In this document: positions 35,143 through 43,422 of the stretch, piece after piece
How positions within the stretch are numbered: the stretch's first letter is position 1
How the letters are laid out: every line of letters begins with the position of its first letter
Assembly: GCF_013752535.1 (NCBI RefSeq)
Contig: NZ_CP058348.1
Location: 3,472,001 to 3,536,000 of the forward strand
DNA length: 64,000 nt
Reading direction: 5' to 3'
DNA from: Bdellovibrio sp. KM01
GTDB taxonomy: Bacteria > Bdellovibrionota > Bdellovibrionia > Bdellovibrionales > Bdellovibrionaceae
Translations under genes and position numbers: made by a program
The notes under the pieces: model-generated
The model's input: the letters and a program-made list of their open reading frames with translations, nothing else
The model's database searches: none
Told to the model about the DNA's origin: nothing

Positions 35143-37029
35143 CTATTCAACAGTCACGGACTTCGCAAGGTTGCGTGGCTGATCCACGTCGTAACCCAAG
35201 CTTGATGCTAAGTGATAGCTCATCAATTGCAACGGAATCACTGACAAAATCGTGTTCGTTGTCCAGTGAGCTTTCGGCATTGCCAAATAGTATTCACTGA
35301 TACCACGAAGTTTTTCGTTTTCACCTGTACCGATAGAGATGATTTTACCACCACGTGCACGAGCTTCTTCCAGATTGCTGATCGTTTTTTCGTACCAGTG
35401 ATCTGTCGGAGCCACCATCACGATCGCCATGCGCTCATCGATCAATGCCAAAGGACCGTGCTTCATTTCGCCGGCAGCATAGCCTTCAGCGTGCATGTAA
35501 GCCAATTCCTTCAATTTCAAAGCACCTTCCATCGCGATTGGATAGCTTGTGCCACGACCCATGTACAAGAAACCACGGAACAGCTTCAATTTAGCCGCGG
35601 CTTCGTCGAAGTACTTGTCATAAACCAAGACGCTTTCCATCTGTGCCGGGGTCGCTAGCAAGCTTTGAACAAGTTCTTTTTCTTCCTTGGCTTCCATCAC
35701 GCCACGGCTGCGAGCCATTGCCACAGCCACACAGTTCAAAACTGCAAGTGTCGATGTGAAGGCCTTCGTCGAAGCCACACCGATCTCTGGACCGGAGTTC
35801 ATGTACAAGTGACCGTGAGCTTCACGATCGATTGTGGAGTTGCGCACATTACAGATACTCATTGTTGTAGCGCCCGCTTCTTTCGACATACGGATCGCTG
35901 CCAATGTATCTGCCGTCTCGCCCGATTGGGAGATCGTCATCACCAAAGTTTTTGGCGGGATCACTGGATTGCGGTAACGGAATTCAGAAGCCACATCCAC
36001 TTCAACTGGAATACGTGCCAATTGTTCGATCAAGTATTTACCAACAAGGCCCGCATAGAAGCTGGTTCCGCAAGCAATGATGAAAACGCGGTCGATGCCT
36101 TTGAACACTTCCTGAGTTTTTGCCCAGTCCGCTTTTGAATCCAGCTCTTCCAATTTTTGAACAGACTGACCACCGAAGCCGACGTTTTTCAAAGCCACAT
36201 TAAAGGCTTCTGTGTTGACGTGCGGTTCAATCGCAGCAGCCACAGCACGTGGTTGCTCATAAATTTCTTTCAACATGTAGTGAGCATAGCCTTGTTTTTC
36301 GACCATCTCAGGATTCCAATTCAACTCAACGGATTTCTTTTGGATCGGGAAACCGTTTGCAGAGAAGAACTCTACTTTGCTGCCTTTGATGTTTGCGATT
36401 TCACGGTCATCCAAATACACGAAAGTTTTTGTATACTGGATCAGTGCTTGAACGTCAGAAGCAACAAACACTTCGTCCTTACCCAAGCCCACAACCAAGG
36501 GCGGACCGTCTTTGAAGGCAATCAAATGATCTGGTTCTTTATCCCACATAACCAGGATCGAGAACGCACCACGAAGCTTTGTCAAAGTCGATTCGACGGC
36601 TTTGTAAAGATCTTTGGTGTTTTCAATTTCATTCGCAATCAAATGTGCGACCAACTCAGAGTCCGTGTCAGAAGTGATCTCTGCACCCTGAGCCAAAAGC
36701 TCTTCGCGGATATCAAGGTAGTTTTCGATGATACCGTTGTGAACCAGGTTGATGCCACGAACTTGATGGGGATGGGCATTGCGCTCGGAAGGCTTGCCGT
36801 GAGTTGCCCAACGAGTGTGACCGATACCCAAGTGGCCATCGAATTTTTCGTTTACAAGTTTTTCTTCAAGGTTTTTAAGCTTTCCTTGAGCGCGCACACG
36901 TTTCGTTGTGCCTTTGTCAAGGATAGCGATACCCGCGCTGTCATAGCCACGGTATTCAAGTTTTTTTAAACCACTGATAATGATGTCTTTGGGACTTTGA
37001 GGTCCAAGGTACCCTACGATTCCACACAT
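35143..37029 (-). CDS. glmS: Glutamine--fructose-6-phosphate aminotransferase GlmS
   Basis: This 628-residue enzyme has an N-terminal Ntn amidotransferase domain (catalytic Cys2 in MCGIVGYLG, GIGHTRWATHGKPSERNAHP) and two SIS sugar-isomerase domains (IACGTSFYAG, SQSGETADTLAAIRMSKEAG), ending LAKSVTVE as the family does. It makes glucosamine-6-phosphate for peptidoglycan and LPS. The 27-bp leader to glmU leaves no room for a glmS ribozyme. It is co-directional with glmU. Confidence 0.97.
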   Translation of the reverse strand: MCGIVGYLGPQSPKDIIISGLKKLEYRGYDSAGIAILDKGTTKRVRAQGKLKNLEEKLVNEKFDGHLGIGHTRWATHGKPSERNAHPHQVRGINLVHNGIIENYLDIREELLAQGAEITSDTDSELVAHLIANEIENTKDLYKAVESTLTKLRGAFSILVMWDKEPDHLIAFKDGPPLVVGLGKDEVFVASDVQALIQYTKTFVYLDDREIANIKGSKVEFFSANGFPIQKKSVELNWNPEMVEKQGYAHYMLKEIYEQPRAVAAAIEPHVNTEAFNVALKNVGFGGQSVQKLEELDSKADWAKTQEVFKGIDRVFIIACGTSFYAGLVGKYLIEQLARIPVEVDVASEFRYRNPVIPPKTLVMTISQSGETADTLAAIRMSKEAGATTMSICNVRNSTIDREAHGHLYMNSGPEIGVASTKAFTSTLAVLNCVAVAMARSRGVMEAKEEKELVQSLLATPAQMESVLVYDKYFDEAAAKLKLFRGFLYMGRGTSYPIAMEGALKLKELAYMHAEGYAAGEMKHGPLALIDERMAIVMVAPTDHWYEKTISNLEEARARGGKIISIGTGENEKLRGISEYYLAMPKAHWTTNTILSVIPLQLMSYHLASSLGYDVDQPRNLAKSVTVE

Positions 37030-37056
37030 AACTCACCTATTAATTCTAAAATCTAA

Positions 37057-38484
37057 TTACTTGTTCTCTGTTTCGTTTACGGCTTCCGGAGCCTTCACCA
37101 CATAGTTTTCTTTCGTGAACTGTTTGCCGCGAGCCACTGCCAAAGCATTTGCCGGAACATTTTTCGTGATCGTTGAACCGGAGCCAATCACCGCATCGTT
37201 GCCGACTTCAATCGGCGCGACGAATTGCGTATCACTGCCCACGAACACACGATCACCAATTTTGGTCTTATATTTCTTTTTATCTGCAGCGTAGTTGCAA
37301 GTTATAGTTCCGCAACCCACGTTCACTTCTTCACCAATTTCTGCATCGCCCAAGTACGTCAAATGACCGGCTTTGGATTTTTTGCCGAATTTGGTTTTTT
37401 TCATCTCCACGAAGTTGCCCACATGAGCTTCCTCAAAAATTTCAGTTTCTGGGCGCAAACGCGCGTATGGACCCACAGAAACTTTGTTATGAAGTTTAGA
37501 GCTTTCCAAGTACGTACCGCCACGCACCTGAACGCTATCACCGATTTCAGTGTCAGAGATAAAGGAGTTGGACTCGATCACACTGAATGAACCGATTTTT
37601 GTACGACCACGGATGAACACGTTTGGATAAACCACGGTACCCGCACCGATTTGCACGCTATCTTCGATGTAAGTCGTGCGTGGATCGATCATCAACACGC
37701 CTTCTTCCATCAAACGCAATGCTTTTCTTTTAAATAACAAGCGAGTCGCTTTCGCCAACTCCACCTGGTTATTCACACCCACAGCCACTTTCGGAGTGGA
37801 TTTGATTGCTTGCACTTTCATTTTGTCTTGAATGCACAAAGAGATCAGATCTGTGATGTAGAATTCTTTTTTTGAATTGTTGTTTTTGATTTGTGGCAAG
37901 TACTCAGCCAACACAGAAGCCTTGGCGATATAGATGCCGGTATTGATCTCACGAATTTTCAAAGTTTCCGCAGAAGCGTCTTTCGCTTCAACGATGGCCA
38001 CCAAGTCACCGCGGTTGCGCACGATACGACCGAACTCGGCAGGATTTTTCAACTCTGCAGTTACCACCGCTAAGTCACATTTCTCATCACGGAAAATGCG
38101 CAGGAATTCTTTAACGTCAGATGCCTCGATCAAAGGATGGTCGCCATTCATGATAACAACATCGCCTTCGATCGTCTCCGGTTTTGCACAACGAACCGCG
38201 TGGGCCGTTCCCAACTGCTCGTCTTGAGCATAGCAAGAGACACCCATCGGCTCCACAACCTGGCGAACCAAGTTTTGGCCATGACCAACGATCACGCGTA
38301 CTTCCGTCGCGCCGGCCCCTTTTGAGGCTTGAATAACTTTTTCGATCATTGGACGACCCGCCACCGGGTGAAGAACTTTAGGGAGTGGGGATTTCATACG
38401 TGTACCCTTACCAGCAGCGAGGGCAATCACAGTCAACTTGTCGGTAGTATTTGGGGGGGTATTAGTAGTGGCATTTCCTGACAT
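37057..38484 (-). CDS. glmU: Bifunctional N-acetylglucosamine-1-phosphate uridyltransferase / glucosamine-1-phosphate acetyltransferase GlmU
   Basis: This 475-residue enzyme has an N-terminal pyrophosphorylase domain (ALAAGKGTRMKSPLPKVLHP, then EQLGTAHAVRCA) and a C-terminal left-handed beta-helix acetyltransferase (HVGNFVEMKKTKFGKKSKAG, HLTYLGDAEIGE, ITCNYAADKKK). It completes UDP-GlcNAc synthesis. AAGGAAG precedes the ATG. With glmS it forms a two-gene operon for amino-sugar supply. Sixteen polar residues precede the usual start of the fold. Confidence 0.97.
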   Translation of the reverse strand: MSGNATTNTPPNTTDKLTVIALAAGKGTRMKSPLPKVLHPVAGRPMIEKVIQASKGAGATEVRVIVGHGQNLVRQVVEPMGVSCYAQDEQLGTAHAVRCAKPETIEGDVVIMNGDHPLIEASDVKEFLRIFRDEKCDLAVVTAELKNPAEFGRIVRNRGDLVAIVEAKDASAETLKIREINTGIYIAKASVLAEYLPQIKNNNSKKEFYITDLISLCIQDKMKVQAIKSTPKVAVGVNNQVELAKATRLLFKRKALRLMEEGVLMIDPRTTYIEDSVQIGAGTVVYPNVFIRGRTKIGSFSVIESNSFISDTEIGDSVQVRGGTYLESSKLHNKVSVGPYARLRPETEIFEEAHVGNFVEMKKTKFGKKSKAGHLTYLGDAEIGEEVNVGCGTITCNYAADKKKYKTKIGDRVFVGSDTQFVAPIEVGNDAVIGSGSTITKNVPANALAVARGKQFTKENYVVKAPEAVNETENK

Positions 38485-38541
38485 TCAGAAACTTCCTTTT
38501 AAATGCTTTTCTTCCGTTAAAAAAACAGGCTTAATTATCGC

Positions 38542-39237
38542 ATGCAACACCAAATTTTTCACCAATCTTCTTGGGCAAAGTCTGCATCGGGAAAAAACAT
38601 AGAGCTGTATAAAAAATCACACAGCTTGAGTGACTTTTCAGAACGCCCCATTCTCTTTGTGGGCGGCGTCCATGGCGACGAACCCGAGGGAGTTCGCCTG
38701 GCTCAGGATCTATTGCAATGGCTTCAGGAAAACGAGAAAACGCAAAGCGCGAAAATACGTCCTTGGATTCTTATTCCCAATATCAATCCCGACGGCTCCT
38801 CTCAAAATCAAAGAACCAACGGCAGCGGCGTCGACCTGAATCGCAACTTTCCCAGCAGCGATTGGAGCCCTGACGCTAAAGCTCCCAGATACTATCCCGG
38901 CCCTTCGCCCGGGAGTGAGCCCGAAGTTCAAGCTTTGGTAAAACTCATTGAGGACGAAAAGCCACATCTCATAGTACACTTCCATTCATGGGAGCCTTGC
39001 GTTGTCTATACCGGTGAACCGGGCAAAAAGGCCGCCGAGATTTTGGCAACTGGCACCGGATATGAGCATCGTGAGGATATTGGCTACCCAACTCCCGGAA
39101 GCTTGGGTCAGTACGGTTGGATCGATAAAAAAACGCCCGTTGTCTGCATCGAGGAACTGAGCGGAGAAGATCTCAACAAAGTATGGCCTCACTTTAGAAC
39201 TGGATTGGAAATGCTCCTTACAGGAAAAGGCGTTTAG
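38542..39237 (+). CDS. M14-family zinc carboxypeptidase, MpaA-like murein peptide amidase
   Basis: This 231-residue protein has the zinc ligands H44 and E47 (GGVHGDEPEG) and H146 or H148 (LIVHFHSW). The substrate-binding GVDLNRNFPSSDW is at about 97-109 and the catalytic glutamate in VVCIEELSGED. It lacks a signal peptide, like MpaA, which acts in the cytoplasm on murein tripeptide to recycle wall peptides. It is divergent from glmU and touches the HAD gene (next ATG directly follows its stop). Confidence 0.88.
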   Translation: MQHQIFHQSSWAKSASGKNIELYKKSHSLSDFSERPILFVGGVHGDEPEGVRLAQDLLQWLQENEKTQSAKIRPWILIPNINPDGSSQNQRTNGSGVDLNRNFPSSDWSPDAKAPRYYPGPSPGSEPEVQALVKLIEDEKPHLIVHFHSWEPCVVYTGEPGKKAAEILATGTGYEHREDIGYPTPGSLGQYGWIDKKTPVVCIEELSGEDLNKVWPHFRTGLEMLLTGKGV

Positions 39238-39921
39238 ATGACCATGATCAAGTCCATCGCATTCGATTTGGATGACACCTTGGTAGACACTTCGGGTCTG
39301 CTGGTGCCTATGGCTTCTCAGCGCGCATGCGAGGCGATGATCGCCGCTGGCGTTTGTATTTCCCTCGAAGAATGTATGCGCATTCGCGAGGAATTGGCGG
39401 CCAACCTTTCCCACACAGAAATTTTCACCAAGATCGCGAATCAGTACGGAACCAATACGCCCGGCAAAGCTGTACATGATGCTTTGGAGATGTTTTATAA
39501 TCCCGAAGTTCCCCCGGTTCTGCCTTTGTTGGCAGGTGCGACTGAAAATCTTTTACACCTGAAAGAACAATACAACTTGTATCTGGTGACGATGGGTTCT
39601 TACGAAGCCCAGGTCCGCAAGATCCAAGCCTTGGGTGTCGAAAAGTTTTTTAAAAAGATTTACATCCTGAACGGGTTTATCGGCGAGAAAAAAGAATCGG
39701 CTTTTCAAGACATTCTGGCTCGCGAGGGTCACAGTCCTGATGAACTGATCAGTATCGGCAACCGCCTTTCCAGCGAGATTCGCGACGGAAAACGCGTCGG
39801 GGCCAGAACTTGCTACTTCGCCCATGGCGAACACATTGGCGAGCAGCCCGTTTTCCCAGAAGACCATCCTGACTTTACCATCACTCAGCACAAGGATCTT
39901 ATCACCGTATGCGGACTTTAA
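39238..39921 (+). CDS. HAD-superfamily hydrolase
   Basis: This 227-residue protein has motif I (FDLDDTLVDT), motif II (LVTMGSYEAQ), a motif III lysine in IGEKKESAF and motif IV as SIGNRLSSEIRDGKRVGA. It is probably a phosphatase of small metabolites, with a substrate I cannot assign. The second methionine (39244) is an alternative start. It overlaps the following kinase gene by 13 bp and may be part of the same transcript as mpaA. Confidence 0.88.
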   Translation: MTMIKSIAFDLDDTLVDTSGLLVPMASQRACEAMIAAGVCISLEECMRIREELAANLSHTEIFTKIANQYGTNTPGKAVHDALEMFYNPEVPPVLPLLAGATENLLHLKEQYNLYLVTMGSYEAQVRKIQALGVEKFFKKIYILNGFIGEKKESAFQDILAREGHSPDELISIGNRLSSEIRDGKRVGARTCYFAHGEHIGEQPVFPEDHPDFTITQHKDLITVCGL

Positions 39922-41765
39922 AGGCGAGCTTCCTGCTGATCGGTCCGTGGGACTCGCGCTTGCAAGAGTTGGGGGCTCACATTGCCACCGATCTGCAACA
40001 GGCATGGCATTGGATTCAAGATTCAACTTATAACGTGGTCGCAGTTTCAGTCACAGTGATCCTGGGCAAACGCTTCAATGAATTTTATCAAGAAATTAAA
40101 CAGAACAGCCCGGCGACCCAATTCATTGCAGTTGTGCCGCCGGACTTTTCTGCCAATCAATTGAGCCGCTTGCACGAGGAATATTCTTTTATCCGCGTGA
40201 TGCACAGTTTTAATGACACGGATTTAGAAACTCATCTGTTTACAGCACTTGAGGAAGCCAATCAGCGCAAGCAGGATGAAAACTTGGCTGTGCTGATTCG
40301 CGAGCAAACTGAAAAATTAAAACGTCTGCAAATTGAATTGGAAGAGCGGGTTCAGAAAAGAACCAAGTTCCTAACCGAAGCTCGCCGCAAACTGTATTTG
40401 ACGAACTCCCGTATCGAGGGATTCAAAGTGGCGTTGATGGCGGTTCATCAGGCAAGTTCCGTCGCCGAGATTGAACAGCTTTTGAACGAATCTTTGGCGA
40501 CGACCGTACAAACTTCGTGGATTCGTATTTTCTTTTCTCCGCAGGACGAGCAGTTTTCCAGCCAGGTGACGGCTCAATTAAGTTTTACGCAGCTACAAGT
40601 GCCTTTGTTTAAAATGCATGATCGAATTGGTTCAGTCTTTTTCCTGCGTGCGCCCGATCATCCTTTCAACAAGGAAGAAAGCGATTTCCTGACTCGCGTG
40701 GCAGAGGCTGTTGCCCTGGCTTTAGATCGTATTCAGAAATTAAAAGAATCAGAGTCCATGAAAGAACAATGGGAAGCGACATTCAACTCGATGTCGGATC
40801 CCGTCGTATTGATTGATCAGAATTACGACATCATTCAATCCAACAAAGCCGCTGAAGAACGCCTGAAAGAGCGCGAACATCCTCAGAACACCCGCAAGTG
40901 CTATGCTTTATTGTACAACCGTGAAGAACCTTGCCCGGGTTGCCAACGCGGACGTAATTTCCGCATGCGTTCGAATGATCCGGCACCTCGCAGTTTCGAT
41001 GTTTTCAGTCAGAGTTTGCTGTTGGACAGCGATAAGCCTGCGGTCTTCGTGAATCTTTATCACGACGTCACTCAACAGATGAAAATGGAAAAGCAAATTC
41101 TGGAATCTGCAAAAATGGCAGAGCTTGGAACGATTGGCTCTTCCATCGCGCATGAACTGAACAATCCATTGGGTGGAATTTTATCATTCACTCAGTTGAT
41201 CAAAATGGACATGCCGGGTGATCATCCGCTTTATCCAGATATCTTAGAGATGGAAGCCGGAGTTCAACGCTGTAAAGAGATCGTCATAAATCTTTTAGGT
41301 TTCACACGCAGCTCAACATCAGATCAAGAAGGTGACGTCAGCCTGAAAGACGTGTCCCAAAGGGCTTTCAAGATTGTCGAACTACAAACGAAATCCCAAG
41401 GAATCGAAGTCCGCTTGCACTTCCCGGCTCAGGATATTTTCGTCAAAGGTCATTTAAATCTCTTGGCCCAAGCTTTGAAAAACGTTTTCCAAAACGCGAT
41501 CGACCATTTGACAGATCGCAGCCGACAAATCAAAGGATTCCGAGCTTCCCTCGATATTGAAATTGGGTCCAGTGAAGACGTTGCTACTATTTTAATCAAA
41601 GACAATGGGACCCCAGAGAAAAATCCAAGTCTTCCCATAGGTTTAGGTGTTCCTGTTGCCGCTCAGATCCTGCGCGATCACGAGGCCGACCTCGAATTTT
41701 ACACGGGTCCAGGCCAGGAAAACGTGGCAAAAATTTCCTTCAACCGTCTAGTTTTAAGGTCCTGA
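39909..41765 (+). CDS. Soluble sensor histidine kinase with pseudo-receiver, GAF-like and Cys-PAS domains
   Basis: This 618-residue protein has no membrane segment. Residues 1-120 resemble a receiver fold but lack the phospho-acceptor aspartate (YNVVAVSVTVI). A coiled coil follows (125-165), then a GAF-like region (170-275) and a PAS domain with CYALLYNREEPCPGCQRG (331-348), a cysteine-bearing PAS type that may sense redox or bind metal. The kinase core has H415 (IGSSIAHELNNPLGG) and a HATPase domain (DNGTPEKNPSLPIGLG). The NtrC-type regulator downstream is its probable partner. Confidence 0.88.
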   Translation: MRTLKASFLLIGPWDSRLQELGAHIATDLQQAWHWIQDSTYNVVAVSVTVILGKRFNEFYQEIKQNSPATQFIAVVPPDFSANQLSRLHEEYSFIRVMHSFNDTDLETHLFTALEEANQRKQDENLAVLIREQTEKLKRLQIELEERVQKRTKFLTEARRKLYLTNSRIEGFKVALMAVHQASSVAEIEQLLNESLATTVQTSWIRIFFSPQDEQFSSQVTAQLSFTQLQVPLFKMHDRIGSVFFLRAPDHPFNKEESDFLTRVAEAVALALDRIQKLKESESMKEQWEATFNSMSDPVVLIDQNYDIIQSNKAAEERLKEREHPQNTRKCYALLYNREEPCPGCQRGRNFRMRSNDPAPRSFDVFSQSLLLDSDKPAVFVNLYHDVTQQMKMEKQILESAKMAELGTIGSSIAHELNNPLGGILSFTQLIKMDMPGDHPLYPDILEMEAGVQRCKEIVINLLGFTRSSTSDQEGDVSLKDVSQRAFKIVELQTKSQGIEVRLHFPAQDIFVKGHLNLLAQALKNVFQNAIDHLTDRSRQIKGFRASLDIEIGSSEDVATILIKDNGTPEKNPSLPIGLGVPVAAQILRDHEADLEFYTGPGQENVAKISFNRLVLRS

Positions 41766-41788
41766 AACGCCCACTGGGCGCGGATTTT

Positions 41789-41804
41789 TTGACAGGCCCG
41801 TCAA
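41789..41804. promoter_or_regulatory. Inverted repeat upstream of the NtrC-type regulator
   Basis: TTGACAGGCCCGTCAA has 5-bp arms extended by flanking T- and A-runs. It resembles the palindrome at 23913-23928, sharing the CAGGCC centre. It may be an operator or a weak terminator of the kinase gene. TTGACA could also be a -35 box, but no good -10 follows. Confidence 0.35.
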
Positions 41805-41879
41805 AAATACCATATCCTTTTATCAAGGCTGACAGTACGTCGGCTGTCTCTCCAAGAACCCACCATGGAAGGAAGGTTC

Positions 41880-43292
41880 ATGCGTTCACAACGTGTTCTA
41901 ATCCTGGATGACGAATCGTCTCTGCGTACCGCTCTTTTCAGAGTGCTCGACAGAAAAGGTTTGAATGTCATCACTGCCAACAAAATCGAAGAAGCGAAAG
42001 CACTTTCTCAAGGGGACACTCCTATTGATTTAGCTATCGTTGATTTGAATCTCCCAGACGGAGATGGCATCGAGTTCATGACTTACCTAAAAGCTCTGAA
42101 CCCCGCTTGTGAAGTGATTATCCTGACGGGTCACGCGACGATTGAGTCTGCGATACGTGCGACACAAAAAGGTGCCTTCCACTTTGTGACGAAGCCATTC
42201 AATCTTGAAGAGCTGATGAGCTTGATCGAAAAAGCTCTGACTCATAAAAAACTTCAGCAAGAAAACCAACAGCTTCGCTCTGAATTGAACAAGAAATACA
42301 AATTCGACCAAATCGTGGGTTCTTCTGAACCTATCCAAAATGTTTTGCGTTTGATCGAACGTGTTGCTGATTCTGATTCAACGGTTTTGGTAACGGGCGA
42401 GTCAGGCACGGGTAAAGAGTTGATCGCGCGCGCGATTCACTACAACTCCCCTCGCGCCCAAGGACCTTTTATTCCGATCAACTGTGGTGCGATTCCTTCG
42501 GAACTTTTGGAAAGTGAATTGTTCGGCCACATGAAAGGTGCCTTCACAGGCGCTATCGCAAACCGCATCGGTCGTTTTGAAATGGCTGACGGTGGTACGA
42601 TCTTCTTAGATGAAATCGGTGACCTTGAGCCTTCTTTGCAAGTGAAACTTTTGCGTGCTCTTCAAGAACGCAGTTTTGAACCGGTGGGTTCAACAAAAAC
42701 GGTTTCCGTCAATGTTCGAGTGATTGCAGCGACCAACATTCACCTGGAAGAAGCTGTTGAACACGGCCGCTTCCGCGAAGATCTTTACTATCGCCTGAAT
42801 GTTATTCCTATCCACGTTCCGGCTTTGCGCGAACGTAAAAGCGACATTCCTTTGTTGTTGAACCACTTTATGGAGATCTTCAATAAAAACAAAGGTCGCG
42901 GTTTAACTGGAATTGCTGCTGACGCTTTGGATGCTTTGGGAAATTACCCATGGCCCGGAAATATTCGTGAGCTTGAGAATTTAGTTGAGCGCATGACGAT
43001 CCTTAAAGGTCAAGGCACTGTCGAGATGAATGATCTTCCGGTGAAATACAAATCCATGAAACCTGTGGCTTCCTTGGATGCAAGCCAGATGGAAATTCCT
43101 GACAGCGGCATGGACTTTAACACGGCGGTTGATAACTTCGAGAACAATCTGATCTTGAAAGCTTTGGAAAAAACCGGATGGAACCGCAATCAAGCTGCGG
43201 CGTTGTTAAGACTGAACCGCACCACGCTGGTGGAGAAGATCAAAAAGAAAGGTCTTACTCCTCCGAACGATATCAATCCTTCCAATTTCTAA
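41880..43292 (+). CDS. NtrC-family sigma-54-dependent response regulator
   Basis: This 470-residue protein has a receiver (D55 in AIVDLNLPDG, K105 in VTKPF) and an AAA+ domain with Walker A (GESGTGKE, 173-180), GAFTGA (220-225) and Walker B (IFLDEIGD). The arginine-finger segment FREDLYYRLN and a Fis-type helix-turn-helix (WNRNQAAALLRLNRTTLVEK) follow. It activates RpoN promoters. GGAAGGAAGG precedes the ATG at 41880, which I prefer to the ATG at 41865. The upstream histidine kinase is the likely partner. Confidence 0.95.
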   Translation: MRSQRVLILDDESSLRTALFRVLDRKGLNVITANKIEEAKALSQGDTPIDLAIVDLNLPDGDGIEFMTYLKALNPACEVIILTGHATIESAIRATQKGAFHFVTKPFNLEELMSLIEKALTHKKLQQENQQLRSELNKKYKFDQIVGSSEPIQNVLRLIERVADSDSTVLVTGESGTGKELIARAIHYNSPRAQGPFIPINCGAIPSELLESELFGHMKGAFTGAIANRIGRFEMADGGTIFLDEIGDLEPSLQVKLLRALQERSFEPVGSTKTVSVNVRVIAATNIHLEEAVEHGRFREDLYYRLNVIPIHVPALRERKSDIPLLLNHFMEIFNKNKGRGLTGIAADALDALGNYPWPGNIRELENLVERMTILKGQGTVEMNDLPVKYKSMKPVASLDASQMEIPDSGMDFNTAVDNFENNLILKALEKTGWNRNQAAALLRLNRTTLVEKIKKKGLTPPNDINPSNF

Positions 43293-43312
43293 ATCTCTGA
43301 ATGAGACAAGCC

Positions 43313-43336
43313 AGCGGCGAAGACACCTTCGCCGCT
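43313..43336 (+). terminator. Terminator after the NtrC-type regulator
   Basis: The 10-bp arms AGCGGCGAAG and CTTCGCCGCT with an ACAC loop are followed by six or more T, 20 bp after the stop. Confidence 0.9.
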
Positions 43337-43359
43337 TTTTTTATAATCAATTTCCTCGT

Positions 43360-43385
43360 TAAACCAGACGTTCGCCGAGCGATAA
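43360..43385 (+). promoter_or_regulatory. Candidate sigma-28 (FliA)-like promoter
   Basis: TAAA at 43360-43363 is followed 14 bases later by AGCGATAA (43378-43385), compared with the sigma-28 pattern TAAA-N15-GCCGATAA. Six of eight -10 bases match but the spacer is one base short. It lies 37 bp before the phospholipase-type gene at 43423. Suggestive only. Confidence 0.3.
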
Positions 43386-43422
43386 AACTTCACTTTCCCC
43401 CTCAAAAACCGATCAGAATTTA

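Noticed and set aside
36157-36969. 270-codon opening on the plus strand opposite glmS
   Set aside because: It lies wholly antisense to a well-conserved glmS gene and its translation resembles no protein. It is a shadow of the codon pattern. The same applies to 35665-36138, 35266-35658 and 29876-30592 (opposite trmFO).
37030-37056. glmS ribozyme or other leader control upstream of glmS
   Set aside because: Only 27 bp separate glmU and glmS, far too short for the ribozyme, and no conserved core is seen.
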